DNA of 64,000 bases from Roseomonas sp. (GTDB lineage Bacteria > Pseudomonadota > Alphaproteobacteria > Acetobacterales > Acetobacteraceae): contig JAPSLO010000012.1 in the NCBI GenBank assembly GCA_031180725.1, forward strand, positions 1 to 64,000. The letters run 5' to 3'. Position numbers and translations under genes: made by a program. The notes beneath the pieces are model-generated. The model was not told the origin of the DNA and ran no database searches. It saw only the letters and a list, made by a program, of their open reading frames with translations. Each line of letters opens with the position of its first letter. The first letter of the stretch is position 1. Below are positions 63,602 through 64,000 of the stretch, one piece after another.

Positions 63602-64000
63602 CGAATGTCGGCCCCCACGATCTCGTTCAGGCTGCGTACGCCCTCGCGCCGCAGCAGCGCGGCGAGTTCGCGCTTGATGCGCGGGATCAGGGCGGGGCCT
63701 TCATAGGCGAAGGCGGCGTAGAGCTGCACCAGGCTGGCGCCGGCGCGCAGCTTCTCAAGCGCATCGGCACCGGAGCCGATGCCGCCGCAGCCAATCAGCG
63801 TCAGGCCCCGCCCGCGCGCGAGCCGCGCGACGCGGCGCAGCACATCAGTCGACAACGCCCGCAGCGGCGGGCCGGAGAGGCCGCCGGCCTGATCCCGATG
63901 GGCGCTGCGCAGGCCGGGCCGGGCGATGGTGGTATTGGAAACGATCAGCCCTTCCATGCCATGCGTCACCACCGCCTCTACCAGCGGCTCCAGCGCTGCG
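63598..64000 (-). CDS. pyrD: dihydroorotate dehydrogenase (quinone), 3' part
   Basis: The C-terminal about 134 residues of a class 2 dihydroorotate dehydrogenase: EGLIVSNTTIARPGLRS, GGLSGPPLRALSTDVLRRV, LIGCGGIGSGADALEKLRAG and SLVQLYAAFAYEGPALIPRI match the FMN-binding end of the barrel. The gene starts beyond the right edge. It oxidises dihydroorotate with quinone at the membrane in pyrimidine synthesis. Confidence 0.93.
   Translation of the reverse strand, partial: AALEPLVEAVVTHGMEGLIVSNTTIARPGLRSAHRDQAGGLSGPPLRALSTDVLRRVARLARGRGLTLIGCGGIGSGADALEKLRAGASLVQLYAAFAYEGPALIPRIKRELAALLRREGVRSLNEIVGADIR

Overview
The window reads as a chromosome segment of a very GC-rich alphaproteobacterium. 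The housekeeping genes on the right (obgE, proB, proA, nadD, rsfS, rlmH, gpmI, then an envC-like gene, an S41 protease and a divergent polysaccharide deacetylase) have the order and sequence character of Acetobacteraceae such as Roseomonas. That assignment is an inference from gene content and protein similarity; no rRNA is present to confirm it.

Positions 1 to about 27,424 are most of a lambda-type prophage whose left end lies outside the window. From right to left on the minus strand come terminase small and large subunits, a gpW connector, a frameshifted portal gene and a prohead-protease/capsid fusion that runs off the left edge. A plus-strand phasin-like gene sits between capsid and portal. 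From 8 to 14 kb lie cargo and regulatory genes: a DUF3489 protein, a cold-shock protein, two paralogous ParB-methyltransferase fusions and a RuvC-like resolvase. From 14.7 to 22.3 kb is a minus-strand replication and recombination cassette (Toprim-VapE primase, Dda/RecD-like helicase, Cas4-like nuclease, SSB-like protein, RecA-like annealing ATPase). A sigma-like gene faces a plus-strand lysogeny and integration operon (ImmA-type protease, XRE repressor, unknown genes, DUF2924 protein, large serine recombinase), most of which are joined by 4-base stop/start overlaps.

Positions 27.4 to 38.5 kb are an accessory island. It starts with an AT-richer AbiJ-like gene lying between an intact and a decayed copy of the gene that follows the recombinase. 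It continues with a plus-strand set: DnaQ-type exonuclease fused to BRCT, a protein with a membrane segment and an SH3b domain, a membrane-anchored TerB_N/TerB/TerB_C protein, a BrxD-type (DUF2791) ATPase and an Lhr/BrxHI-type helicase. No BREX methylase, PglZ or PglW gene accompanies it. This is the best candidate in the window for a poorly described DNA-processing or defence system. The island stops close to the 3' side of a tRNA-Ser(CGA) gene.

Positions 38.5 to 64 kb are the conserved chromosome: rplU-rpmA-obgE, then proB and proA separated by inserted or lineage-specific genes (a GH16-RTX secreted enzyme, decayed transporter and oxygenase genes, a dipeptide-type ABC binding protein, and three tandem paralogous small exported proteins). 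Next come an SDR, a DUF1330 protein, a hydratase-like exported protein, nadD-rsfS-rlmH, an NnrU-type membrane protein, a NaChBac-type ion channel, gpmI, the envC/ctp/deacetylase cell-envelope group, a Bcr/CflA-type exporter, a HAD hydrolase and the 3' part of pyrD. Two related palindromic intergenic elements occur here.
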